From Pseudisothecium myosuroides (Eukaryota; Streptophyta; Bryopsida; Hypnales; Lembophyllaceae), in the NCBI GenBank assembly GCA_951799445.1, contig OX637288.1, positions 2,730,501-2,794,500 of the forward strand: 64,000 nucleotides of DNA, read 5' to 3'. Position 1 is the first letter of the stretch. Every line of letters starts with the position of its first letter. The notes under the pieces were generated by a model that saw only the letters and a list, made by a program, of their open reading frames with translations, was not told where the DNA came from and did no database searches. Made by a program: the position numbers and the translations under genes. This document shows positions 46,229 to 58,493 of the stretch, one piece after another.

Positions 46229-49200
46229 GGTAATTGCACCAATTAAATTGCAGATCCTTTCTAAATCCAATCTGTACAAATTCTTGACTAAAATACACTA
46301 CCTTTGTGAATGAGAGCTCATGATCACTTTAAGATACTTATTTTTAGAACTTTAAAAATTCATATTTTATTGATGTGATGCTTAAAAAATGATTAACAAA
46401 AAAGATCCAAAGCTTTATTCTTTTTTATTTCTAATAAGATTCAACAAAAATCAATCAATTTAATTATAAAAACAATTTTCAATTGCTTATTTAGAATGAA
46501 TCAGGTGTACCTATCATATAATTTCATCCAAATTTACAGGTTCCAGTCACATTCTTTGTAAGTTTTTAGATAATATTTAATGGACCATCTTGTTTAGGAG
46601 GTAGGACCAAATTCATCACAAGGTGTAATCAAGTACAAGAACCCATCTAAACTTAGTCTTAGAAGGTGATTTGAAGGATTGAGTACAATGAAAAAATATA
46701 AAAAATTGACATGATTGATTGAACAAAACATCAAAGGCTCTATTTTAATTATTTTTCTAACATTTTGTTGCATGCTCAAAAGTTTGCTAAGTAGTAAAGA
46801 GAATGCTCTACACTTGATTAAGATTTAAAATCTAAAGTAGGATGTTTACAAAATGCTGCTCTAGTTGTTTATTCAATTTTTCAAACGGACTGTATGCCAA
46901 GAATGTTTTTTGAGACAGTAAGTCACATCAAATTCACTTTGATTCATGTTTTGAAACTCTAATGAAATTAGTTACAAATTTTGAAGTTAGAATGGAGATG
47001 CTTTAAACATGTTCCTACTCTAAAATATCCATCAATAGTACATTGGAATCTCCAATATGTATTTATGTGATAGATAATGTTTTTTAAGCAGGGACAATTT
47101 TAGAACACCCTACTTTATTTTAAAACCACCATTTATTCACTATAAAAAACCCTGTTTTAGGTGATGTTTTAGAAGATGTGGTAGTACATTTTTTTGAACA
47201 AAAGGCAGATCAACTGTAATGTCATCTAAAATCCATCACAATTGACGTCCCTAAAAACATTCAAAATAAAAAAAACTGGTCGTAATGTCAGCATGTTTGA
47301 TGAAAACAACTATAGGAAATGAGTGTCCTAAACGTTCCAAAATGCTCCACGTATAAGCCACGCAAATTTCACCTCACCGCATGCTAGGCAGGCAGTGACA
47401 ATGAGATTTTTTTCACCTGTTTCGGCAATTTTAATAATATTTGTGGCGAAGTCAACGTAGATGTCTAGACGTTTTTAGAGACATTAATTGGTGTATATTG
47501 TATCCATAGGGCAAGGTTGGCACAAAATTATTATTTAAAAGAAAGTCCAAAAATAAATGAACAAGAAAAATTGTCAAATTTAGCAAGAATTTTCCATATA
47601 CCATCAAAGGAATTTTAGATGGTTAAGTCAAGTAATTACTTCATTGACATTTAGTGAGAATGAAGGGTGGAGAGGGGTTTTTTGTATTGAAATTCATTGG
47701 CCATCTATGACAAAGGATATTAAATAATTCAAAGATGGAAACTTGACCGCATTGCAATTGGACATTGTTTCAGACATCCCTATGTTATTTCCAACATCTT
47801 GACGTTTTTTCAGACATTTTACTTTGAACAAAATTCTTGATTTACATATTCTATATGGATTGTCCTACTTCCTACCACCCCACTTGTATAAAGAGCTGCT
47901 CTTTTCATCCACAATATCCATCCATTTTCCTTTTTTTCAAAACATGTCTTGTGGCTGCTTTTTTCCTATGCATTTCACATTTGATTTATATTTTACCTTA
48001 ACCCATAGTAACTTACAAAATTTACCCACAGTAAATCCAAGAATCCCAGCCAACATGGCTTTTCCATATTTTGGGGGACGTTCTAATAAATATGACCATG
48101 TTTTATTTCATGTTTTGGCAAATATATACATTCTCTATGTCATCCACTTGTTTTTGCTCTAACATCCCTATGTCTTTCCTAACATCCAATAGAAATTTGC
48201 CTCCTGCAGGCTCAAAATTTGTGATACAATGATGTCAATGAAAATATGACTTGTTTCTTCAAAACGCTACAAAAAGGCAGATTTTTTATATTGATTATTT
48301 CACAGAATTTATGACAAGATATGATAGTGGTAAGTTTTTTTTTTTTTTTTTCCAAGAATGTAAGCTAAAAGGCAAAAAAATAATAAAAGGCCTGATAAAT
48401 CATATCTAACAAAAAAAATATTGTAAAAAACATGACAATAAAAACTAAAAGGATGAGAATGCACTTATTGGGCTATAAATCTTAACCTTAAAAGGGTGTT
48501 GAGGCCAAATAATGATTATAATAGAAATACCTATTGGCGCATAAATCGAATCAGTTTTTTGGCAAAGCACATTGATCATACGTCTCTTCTTTTACGAATT
48601 GACCTTAAAATGCATGAGAACAGGTTTTGTGTCCTTTGGTTGGTTTCAAAGAAACCTAACAAGTTGCTAATGGAAAAGAATGATTTTTCATCCAATTTTT
48701 GGTGTATAGTTGCTTGAACCCAATTTTAGTGAAAAATGTTGTATGATCTCTCCTTGTAATATTTTATGACTTTCCTACATAAGAGAAAGTCAAATCCATG
48801 GATCACCATGTAATGTATTTTGACAACTTTTGCACCTTTCTCTTTATCTAAATATTAGTCATAAATATTATCTTTCTGTGAATTTGACTCCAACTAATGA
48901 AATGAAGCTCATCAAGTCTAGTTTCCATTCCAAGTTGAAATTTTAAAAATTTCCTACAATATAATATTTTATTGCAATTTGAACTTTGGGATTATATCCA
49001 TAGAGTGCTAATTTTATAATTCTAAAATGACATGGTAAAAAAAATTACAATATGTATGGAGAATTACACTACACTATACTATAATATACATGTATGGAAA
49101 AATTTCAGATTTTTATATTTGATATGAATTCTTTCCATTTTTTATTCAAAAATTCATAGTTGTAAAAGACAAGTAATTACATCTCTAAAAAGACGTGTTT

Positions 49201-49495
49201 ATAAGAGATAAATTATACAAGGCATGCAACTACATCTTTGAAAATAAAAAATAAAAAATTTCAAGCATATATAGTTGCAAAATAGAAGTATAAAAAGAAA
49301 GGAACTTTGAAGTTTGGGAAAGAGGTTATAGGCTTGTTCTTTCATGGTTAACCTTGGAAGGACGTAGCCCTCCATTGATTAAGGTAGTCACCAAAATACT
49401 CTGATTATTGGACCAATAAGTGCATTCTTTATTTCTACAGTTAACAATGAAGTCATCTATTGGACCTGTAGGCCTTGAGTATGGTTTGTACATGG
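46229..49495. other. AT-rich intergenic, no gene seen
   Basis: More than 3 kb without a supported gene. A CCTACTTCCTACCACCCCAC word at 47,862 resembles the TATA-bearing arm of the 31.3-kb foldback (31,885). Old TTAACCTT-type ends occur at 48,482 and 49,348 but I could not pair them. The stretch 48,940-49,160 resembles 49,900-50,060. All of this points to decayed mobile elements. Confidence 0.4.
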
Positions 49496-50245
49496 TTAAC
49501 CTTGAAAGGATACAAGGAAATTTATTTTGGATGTGAAGACATTTATTTTGTGTCCTTTAGAAGGTCAACTAGGCTCTCATCATCTTGAAGAATGAATGTT
49601 TTCATTTGATTTTGTGTATGCAACTTTATTGATGTTACATCACATCATTGAGTTGATTTCAAGACATTTTAGTTTTTTTATTTATTTATGTGGGATTGTT
49701 TATAAAAAAATGGCACACTATCTAGTGTATTTCAATATTGAGAGTTTCTTCCCCTAAAAACTTGATTTTGACATTCAAAACGATTTCTTTTACTTTTAAG
49801 CAAAACTAACAAATTGAAGCTTTTGGAATTTGGTTTCTATTGCTTTTAGAAATTTTGAATAATTCCTTAAAATAAGCATTTTAGTGAATTTGAATTTGAG
49901 GATCCATAATCACATTTTAAAATACAGAGTGACTTGAAAATTTTCTTTACACCACAATGTACTATACTACAATGTACTTCTATTTGAAAAAAAATTAGAT
50001 TTTTGTAACTTGATTTGTACTTGATGTGAATTTTTTGCATTTTTTCTTCCAAAATTCATAGTAATTTTAAATTTTCACAAAAAAATTTGAAAATTTTATG
50101 GCAAATATTAGACATAAAATGTTATTTTTGAAAAATAAAACCAGAAAAATTCATTTGTAAATAGTAAAGAAATGGAAGATACAAACTAAATGACTTTCAA
50201 GTTTGACTATAGCATCATAGCTAGGCTCCATCCTTTAGGGATTAA
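49496..50245. mobile_element. Degenerate TTAA-target element
   Basis: TTAA at 49496-49499 and 50242-50245. Worn ends CCTTGAAAGGATAC and the inverse of CATCCTTTAGGGA. Its interior is shared in inverse with 44,700-45,180. No reading frame of note. Confidence 0.5.
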
Positions 50246-51185
50246 TCTTGTAATGGTAATGATAGGCTAGTCACCTTGGAAATCAATCTTTTGGTGTAGT
50301 GTGAATCAATGGCCACAAAACTAGCTAAATTTTTTTTTTAAATATTTGAAAATCCTTGTAGCTACATACCCATTGAAATTGAGGGCTTAAATCATGTCAT
50401 TTTTGCTACATTCCACGTCTGAATTGACATTAGGAAGATGAGGTGAGAAAGGCTTGGTAGGTGATGAAGCAAGTTGATCTCCTTCCACAAGGTCATTGAA
50501 TAGTCATAGGCCATGCATTTGGAGTTATGGTGGCTTAACTTAGGCTATCCATGTAGCTTAACCATTCTCTAGGATCCCTTACCTTAATTAAAAGAATTTC
50601 TATCCTTCGCCCCCTTATAGCATTGCCTTCATTCACTTTTTTTTGCTTTAGATCTTGGAGTAAGGTAGGAGGCCCTAATACAACTCAGGCTCTAAAACAT
50701 TCTTTAACATAGATTTTAGTGCCATATGTGATTCAAAAATTCAAAATTCATAACTAATTTTATAAAGGTCCAAAAATATGAAACAACTTGGGTTAGATGC
50801 CACTTCCATTTTTTCTCACAAGTGAAACTAGGAAAAAATTATACAAGTTGCAATTTTTTTGATGTATAAACCTTTGATATTAGCAAAATGTCAACCCAGA
50901 AAATAAGATAATAGCACTTTTGTTTCACAAATCATTTGTCATGGTAGCCTTATGTGTAGAAAATTAAGAATCTAGCCACTTTACTACCAAACAAAAAACT
51001 CCATTGCCAACTCTATTTTAGAATAATTTCACTATGTGGCAAAATTTTCACCTACCCCTACAGGTCTATATAAATTTGGACTATTTTCAAAAATTTAATT
51101 TGAGAGCTCTCGTATAAATCATTTGCTTAAAAAAGAACTCTATGTCATCCATAGGACCACTTTGGCCCATAGCATCCTTATAGGG
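50246..51185. other. Intergenic with a broken MITE
   Basis: No gene seen. A TAAGGTAGGAGGCC left end at 50,661 and a stretch at 50,755-50,820 resemble the TA-flanked elements at 60,791 and 6,706. A matching right end was not found. Confidence 0.35.
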
Positions 51186-51840
51186 TTAATTCCTAAATGC
51201 CCAAGGCACCAAATTTTGATGTTGACAAAACTTTGAAGTTAAATAAAACTTTACAAAGTCACTATTTTGGGTAAGGTTTTTTAGACAAATTCTTCTTGAA
51301 GTCTAGTTTTATCATCAAAAATTCAATTTTCAAAATGAATGATTATGTTTTTTACTATTTAAGATTTTGTGTAAGGATGTCTATTGCAAATCTTGATTTT
51401 TTAGTGTTAAAGACTCTTGAAAATGAGCCCTGAATATACTTGATCTCTGAGAAAAAATCACATTAGAAATTCATTTAAAAAAAATTGTAGAATAGAGTTT
51501 GAGAAGCTGTAAATTAATTGGGGTTAAGCATGTTATGTCCTTTAACCTCATTTTTTTTTGGGGATCTCAATTTTAGATTTGACATGTGAAAAAAAGATTG
51601 AAAGAATTCAAATTACTTTCACGGTTTTAACATCATCATGATCAAACATTATAAATATTTCAATCCATAAGTGATATTGTTGTGTTTCCTTTTTCTATAT
51701 GATTTCTAACATGTCTAGTTTGAATTTGTATGGTTACTTTTTAAAAAAAACTAATACAACTTATCAAAATGTTGGCTTTTTGTTAAATTTAGAGCAAGTT
51801 CCAAAATGCTCAAAAAAAGCTTTGGACATTTTGGAATTAA
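51186..51840. mobile_element. TTAA-target element, CCTAAATGCCC subtype
   Basis: TTAA at 51186-51189 and 51837-51840. Ends TTCCTAAATGCCCAAGGC and the inverse of GCTTTGGACATTTTGGAA. Reverse-complement relative of 41,823-42,651 without that copy's internal insertion. Confidence 0.65.
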
Positions 51841-52755
51841 GAATTCCTTGGTATAAATGTCCCCAATCTACTATATATAAGAGCATCTCTTGTCCATTGC
51901 TAAAACAATTTCCTTAACGAATGTTCCTTATCCTTGCAGCAACTTGTGAAGGATTCGACTCTCCACGGCAACTTCCCCTTGCCTTAGTGGCACCGAGTCA
52001 CCTGCCAACTATTGCTAAAAAAGTCCTTTGCCTACCCTCTTGTTTGAGGCCACGGGAGATTTTCTAGCCCCACCTTGCCACCAAATCCTTGAATCTGCCA
52101 TATTCCCCTGCCAATGATTTTTTTTCATTTTGGAGAAGGAGCTAGTTGTTTCTTCAGTACTCATGTAATACTTGGGTGATACTTGATTTTGGCTAGTGGT
52201 CTCAAAATGCAGTAGTAATTTGGCTATTTTGAACCAAAACAATGAAAATTTCCTATACAAAATACAGCCAACATCTTCTGGTTGTTGCCAATTGGCGAAA
52301 AAAAAAATCGTGCATAAAAAAACACTGAAAACCCATGTGGCGGGCTCAAACCAAGTGAGGGTGGCAACAGATGCTCAAATAAGGAAAAAATAGGTCGCAA
52401 ACGCCCCCCACCCGTCCCCGCCGTGGATTGCCAGCAGTCGATTCGTGGATTCCTCGCATATCATATCTTCTTCTTCGGAGACAAACACTCTGGATTCCAG
52501 ATAGAGACCGCCCTCTCATTCCCCGTCTGAATCTCATTCCCCATTCCTTGCTTCTGGTGGAAGTGTGACTGTGCATTGACACTGCAAAGATTGTGCAACA
52601 GAAGTTCGAAATTCTGCGAGGCGCAAGCTCTTCATGGCTTCCTCACTACCCTTGTGAGCGTTTGTGAGAGTTTGTGAGCGTTTGTCAATCTTTTCAATAG
52701 GATTTGCGGGTGCGGAGGCTTCTTCTGAGTTTGCTGTAGGAGGACTCGAGGTTGC
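51841..52755 (+). promoter_or_regulatory. Upstream region of the DUF2358-like gene
   Basis: From about 52,390 the base composition becomes GC-richer, which probably marks the promoter and 5' leader. A GTTTGTGAG/GTTTGTGAGCG run lies at 52,655-52,685. An ATG at 52,634 opens a frame of only eight codons and would be a short upstream frame if it is in the leader. Confidence 0.35.
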
Positions 52756-55587
52756 ATGGCAACGAGCGTGGGAGTTCGAGCCTTCGGGGCCCTCACCACA
52801 GCACCATCTGCGCCTTGTCGAAGTAGCGATGGCGAATCAAGGGCGTGGAGAAAGGCTTCGTGGTATGGAGGCTCGGCTCTGGCGCCCAAGCCTTCTCGGC
52901 GGTGGAGGTCTGGTCAGTGCTTCTGAAGCTCAACTCTCTGGGGTTTTGTGGCTATGGTGGGTTTAGTGGGATTTCGTTGATTAGAGGAGTCTAAACGAGT
53001 AGTATTTGTGTTTTTGATCTTGGAGACACTTACAGCTGGGCAGGGTTTTGTAAACATAGACTCTGCATTTTCAGGTGATAACCAGTTGGATGAAGAATGT
53101 GCTGGGAGTGGTATGTCTTCGGATACGGAAGGACTACCACTAGGGTTCTCCACTTGCCCTTTTGTAGTAATGAATCAAGGTCGGGTTCCGCTGTTCCGGA
53201 GCAACGATGAGTTGGGAATGGGGTTTATGTCATATCATTCTATAGGGTATGATCATAATGGAAGTCATGAGAAGGCGAATGCATGTAGTCGGAAAGTGTA
53301 CATGAGGTCAAGAACTCTGCTTCTGGTCACAGGGCTAAAGCGTTCATAATTCTGTTCCATGTTGGAGCTAATATCACATTGAAATGTATTTAGTATAGAG
53401 CTCTTGAAAAGCTTAATTTAGGTAGAAATGTGTAGGAAGTGGCACATGAAGGTGCATCTGTATGAAGAAGCCGAGGTTCTGGAACTGAGATTGTTATGTG
53501 AATGTTGGTGCAGCCACATTCAGGGTCCGAGCAGACGCGGGGGGCAGTGGAGGTCCGGACGATGGGAGCAGGACATCCACGGTTACCAAAACAGCCGAGA
53601 AGTCTGAAGTGGACAGACTGATTGAGGGAATCTCGTTTGGTCAGCTCTGCGACGAATTCGAGTGCATCAGTAGTCCGGCTGTCGAAAGAACGGCACGACA
53701 GCTTGTGAAGGACATTATGGACATTCGAGAGGGGCAGAGATCGTTGGCGAATTTTGGTTTCAATGTCGAATATAAGGTACGTTTGAATGGATTTCCATTG
53801 GACAAGGAAAGACTACACTAATTTGTCCTACTAGCGAGGGGGGGGGGGATTAGCATTACCTAGAAAATTAGTGTCATCACAGGGGTTTTTGGGGGTTGGA
53901 ATTGGAACAATACAGTAATATTTCAACCTGCACCTATTCAAAATACAGTAAAACTCTAATAAGTAGCACTCTCTAAAGTAATGAACCTCTGTAAAGTAAT
54001 ATTGATTGCTGGACCCGGTCCTAGCCCCATACAAACGCTGTGAATGCAAATGACCCTGCCTTACTGTACTAACCTCTCTAATGTAATATATCGGACCGGT
54101 CCTGGCCTACTGCTTATTAGAAGTTCTACTTTGTTGGGACTTCGGTGAATTAGTGTCACGCGCACTAATAGGACAAATCTGTGCAGATGTCGTAGGATAC
54201 TGAGCATTGAATGTGCTATTTGACTGATTCTGGCAACTTATGGAGGTGATTTGCACGTTTTGATCATCGGCTCTGCAATATGGCAAACTCTTTCTGATAT
54301 TTTCGTCATATGCCTGCTTGATTTTCTTCAATGTGTTGATTGCGTTCCTGGCCTGCAGGATCCAATTCGATCATTCAAGGGACGAGACAAGTATAAGAGA
54401 GCAAACTGGATCAAGACTGCCTTGGAGAAGCCCACAGTGGTACATTCTTCATCCGTTCACTTCTTTGTTGACATACATAATTGAAGAACATAAGTAAATC
54501 TGAATGCCAGCTATTGGTAGACTTTACAGTTATCCATTGGTTTATTTTATTGGTTTCAGTAAAGTAGAATAGGTTCCCATACAGCAATTTGTTAGATTCT
54601 TTTCCAGGAAGAGCCCTGACCGTCTCCGATCGGTTCATAGCTTTCCGGCTTTTAGGTCTTCCAACGTAATTCAGTTTGAGTAATTTGTTCTTTTTCCGAG
54701 TTTTCTTTGAGGGCTGGCTGTGCTTCTGCACCTTTATGTGATTAACTTCAGCTTTCTTCTGACCCAGGCAGTGCGTGAGATGAAGATGCTTTCCACAAGC
54801 ATACTGAACATCAAGTGGACTATTAAAGGGAAGCCAAAGCTTCCACCAGCATCTACATTGGGTGGTGAACTTGTGTTGGCTGTCAGTTCAACCTTCACAA
54901 TGAATCAGATCAGTGGTCAGGTTACTCTGCATGAAGATGAATGGGATTTGTCCGCCACAGATCTACCAACGCAGGCTTATTTCTGGACGACGCGACTAGC
55001 CTTCTCTGCCGTGGAAGGTGGCAAGGATGTTGCAGACAGTGCGCAAGGGCTGTCAAAGGGGCTTGATAAAGGAGGAGACAACAACAACATCTATCCAGAC
55101 CCATCTGGTGATCCTAGAAAAGTAAGCCCACAAAGTTGTTCTCCTCTCTTGGATTCACGAACTTTCCTTCTCTGAAGACCATTGTTGAGGTGGCAAAGGT
55201 TCTTGGTGTATAGTTTCTTAACTTGAACTTGTACTTGAATCTAATCTTTCGTCGGTTTGGACTCTTTTTCCTAGATTTACCAAGTACTTCAAAATTTGTC
55301 TTTTCTTAATTATAGCTTGTTCTCTTTTATACTTCAATAAATAAGAAAGAAATGGTAAATGAAATTACTCTGTAGTCCTGGAATCATTGTGCGCTATGTC
55401 ATAAACGACCTTGAGAATGTGAATCGGAAGGAATTTCGATTGACTACTTCACTGTATCTGACTTTTGATGTTCTATATGGTGCAGTTCTTTCAAATGGAA
55501 GACAACCCTCAAAAGGATTTTTACCAGGTTGGTTTGGTGATTGCACTGCTCTACCTGTTGGTGCAGTTTCTGAAATTAATTCTCTGA
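52756..55587 (+). CDS. DUF2358-like plastid protein with C-terminal membrane helix
   Basis: Five exons with GT-AG introns and matching phases: 52756-52912, 53514-53776, 54359-54439, 54768-55121, 55486-55587; 318 codons. I chose the ATG at 52,756 because it opens a typical plastid transit peptide: MATSVGVRAFGALTTAPSAP, then Ser/Arg-rich, with a likely cleavage near FRVRADAGG. The mature part has a helical start (EVDRLIEGISFGQLCDEFEC), then DPIRSFKGRDKY, a beta-rich WTIKG...VSSTFTMNQISGQVTLHEDEWDLS stretch, and a last exon FFQMEDNPQKDFYQ followed by one hydrophobic helix (about residues 300-318). The DPI...F.G..Y and H.DEWDLS pattern fits the DUF2358/NTF2-like family of plants and cyanobacteria, whose function is unknown. 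A thylakoid or envelope location is inferred. Intron 2 holds a MITE. Confidence 0.8.
53946..54133. mobile_element. pogo/Emigrant-like MITE in intron 2
   Basis: Starts CAGTAAAACTCTAATAAGTAG-like after TA (53944-53945) and ends with a worn inverse, TTATTAGAAGTTCTACTTTG. Carries GGACCCGGTCC and GGACCGGTCC. It sits inside what looks like a further inverted pair (CTAATTTGTCCTA at 53,818 and TAATAGGACAAAT at 54,166). Confidence 0.65.
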
Positions 55588-56265
55588 GCATATATTTGAA
55601 AGGCCCCTGACACAGCTTTTACCGTCTGGGACCTTGTATTTTAGACTAGTTGCTTGATGAACACAAAATGTAGAATGTAGATAGGGAGTGAAGAATGCGA
55701 GCTACGCGAAACCTACTCTTGTGGCGGACCACAGCAGATCAGCTTGTAGATCGATTGGAATCAACTCTGATCAGTGTTGTATTTGTAATGATGAGGCAGA
55801 TGTAAACATTTCTATCATGAGATGTTTGCGTCAAGGACAGTTTTGTATTTTTGAACACTTAGCATCTTTGTAACAATTCTCTCAATCTGTTTTTTGTTCT
55901 ATCATGCAATCTGTATTTGAACCTCATTTCAATTCTTTTTTCTTTCTTTTTTCTGACCAAGCTGGCATTCGATACTGATAATGGCACAACCAATTGCCCA
56001 AGCATACCCTCACCTCTCACAACCAAATGACAAATGCTGAAAAAAAGAAAACTCCATAGCCCAAGCATCCTCCCACCACTCACATCTTCCAAGAGACCGT
56101 GACTCCCAAGATTCACAAGTAGGAAGTCTTATTCATAGAAAATGGCTTAGGCCATGGCTATCCCACCTTGGCCTAAAGCAAAAGAGATGAGAGAATGGGC
56201 ATTGGCCTCCTTTTTTATTCCCTTTTGCTAAGCTTCATTTCTTGATCTAGTCTCACTATAATAGA
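55588..56265 (+). other. 3' flank of the DUF2358-like gene
   Basis: Probable 3' UTR in the first few hundred bases. No other gene seen; a minus-strand open stretch at 55,859-56,116 has no recognisable features. Confidence 0.35.
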
Positions 56266-56437
56266 ACTAATAAACAACACTTTCTAAAGTAACAAACCTC
56301 TTTGAAGTAATATTGATTGATGGTCTTAGACTGATACACATACAAATGTCATGAATGCAAATTATCTTCTCTAATGTAGTAAACCTCTGTAATATAATGA
56401 ATCAAACCGGTTTTGGCCCATAGAAGTTTTACTCTAT
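56266..56437. mobile_element. Degenerate pogo-like MITE
   Basis: The left end is AATAGAACTAATAAACAACA-like and the right end GAAGTTTTACTCTATT. The interior TAATATTGATTGATGG is shared with the intron-2 copy at 53,998-54,013. TA-type targets are only partly preserved. Confidence 0.5.
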
Positions 56438-56929
56438 TCCAACTTGTAATAACTTTGCTACCCTCATAGGATCCTAAGAACCTATTTGTCTTTATCATTC
56501 AATAATGAAGCCACTAGAACCCTACTCTCTTGGCATTGCAAGTTACCCTACCTACTAGTAAAATTTTATGCTCATCAATACCTCTTAAGGAAGAGAAACA
56601 AAGGGTAGCTCAATTGCTAGACTATAAGAATTTAGTAATTTTTTGAAATACAAATGAACTACAAGCAACTCAGTTGGACATCCTCATTATAGGGGAACTT
56701 CCCTCATCATATTTTGAAGTAAGAATTACTAAAGTCTTAACCTTTTATTGCCTAAATTCTCTTTTAATTTGTATACATTTTGCTTCTATATTTGTATAAA
56801 TTTATCAAAGTGGTCATAGAGAAAGGTTGTATTTTAAAGATTCAAGTATTATTGAGAAGTTATTTGGATGAAATAGAGCTTTGAAGCACTCTCTTCATCA
56901 TTCTGAAGATTGTGGCTAGTACTTAGAGG

Positions 56930-57851
56930 TTAACCCCTAAAGTACCAAAATCCCTTTGGGCAACACTTGGGATTTCGGGCAGGCCCGTGTGACTTGAAAT
57001 TTTGACCTAATTTTTTGAAACTTTTTTTGAAGATAGGGGATCACATTAGCTTTCTAAAAATATAATTTTTTTCCTATCGGTGCTCGGGAACAATAGTTAT
57101 GCCACTGGAAGTCAAAAAAGCAGTTCATTGGGTAGAACAAAAAATTATTGAATTGAATTTTTTTATTTTTTACTTTTTTCTCAAAGATCATGTTTTTGTC
57201 TACATTTGAAGCTTTGATTCATTCTATTTGGACTAATAATGAGAAAGTTATGGACAATCTTGTTTTTAGGGTAATCTAAGCATCTTCTTCAGAAAACAAC
57301 TTATAGAATTCATTTTTGAATGCAAATTTCAATTTTTTTCAATATTTTTTTTGACAAGGTTAGGTTTGTTTGCAAGAGCAATCCTACTGTTGGGATTATG
57401 GTGTTTGAATTCCATCTAAGTGCTATTAATGATTTAGTGTTTTGTTCAATTTTGGACCTACTTCTCCTTCATAATTTTTTTATATGTGAAAATCAAGTTT
57501 TGATATCCTGAAATTTTTATTCCTGACTCTCAACTCAAATGTTCCACATTAAAAATTTTAACTTTATGGTCCGTAGTGCAAAAAAATTCCACAAATGGCC
57601 GTCAAAGTCATTTGAAATTGCAGGCCAGAGTTCAAAAAACCTTTTTTTTTCAACTTTGAATGCTATTGTCTTCCAATTGGTACGGTCAAACTTCTTGAAA
57701 TTTTTACCACATAATTTGAGACAAGTGAAATACAAGATCCTATGGTTAGATTCTTAAAAAAAAAAAAATTGGTTTCTTGAGTGATTGCAACAGAAATGGC
57801 AGTTTTCACTAGTTCCAAAGCCAGAAAATGCCTTGGTATTTTAGAGGTTAT
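56930..57851. mobile_element. TTAA-target element, subfamily I
   Basis: Left target TTAA (56930-56933), right TTAT (57848-57851), so one copy has mutated. Ends CCCCTAAAGTACCAA and the inverse of TTGGTATTTTAGAGG. Interior GAGAAAGTTATGGACAATCT and AGCTTTGATTCATTCTATTT match the 43,364 copy. Confidence 0.7.
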
Positions 57852-58493
57852 AAGTGGAATGAATACAACTTAATTTCAATAGTGTTAGGCAAGGTGATAT
57901 TGACAATTTCATTATAGGTAGTAAAATATTGTCCTTCATTTGATCCCTTCTTTTATTCTTATTATAAATTGAATTCTCACATATTCTATAATACGTTTCA
58001 TCCTCCAATTGTAATCTAGATTCCTCACAACCTCTGATGTGATAAATATAATATGTCAAATCGTGTGATGACATGTGTTTGCACAATTTTAGAAGTTTAC
58101 ACAGTTTGTCACAATGCACCCAAAAGAGGCAGTAACTGCCTACCCCCAAATATGATGTAAACGCTTGAAAAAAAGAATCATGTGGTGCTAATCCTTGAAT
58201 TCATTTCACGTGGGAAACACCAAAAGCTACATCAATGAGGAAGACGAGGCATGGGCATCCAAATTGTGCCAGAATTGCTCTCAGCAATGAATATGAGGTT
58301 CTTCAATTTCTTTGGGTTGCAATCTGCTGGATAAGCTCCAAGAGCTCCTCAAGAGTGGTATGTATTGGACTACAATGTGAAGAATGTAAAAAAAAAGGAT
58401 GCCTTTAATTTTGTTCTCTGTGTTATACTTTTTACCTTTTTGTAGAGCATGCTTCTGGAAGTTTAATTTTACGTTGCCCATTAATTACTACCT
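57852..58493. other. Intergenic, no gene seen
   Basis: AT-rich. Short open stretches on the minus strand (57,841-58,149; 58,281-58,481) show no domain features. Confidence 0.35.

Noticed and set aside
52664..52966. 100-codon plus-strand frame overlapping the first exon of the DUF2358-like gene
   Set aside because: It opens at GTG and its internal ATG gives a peptide without transit-like or domain features. The ATG at 52,756 in another frame joins correctly to exon 2.
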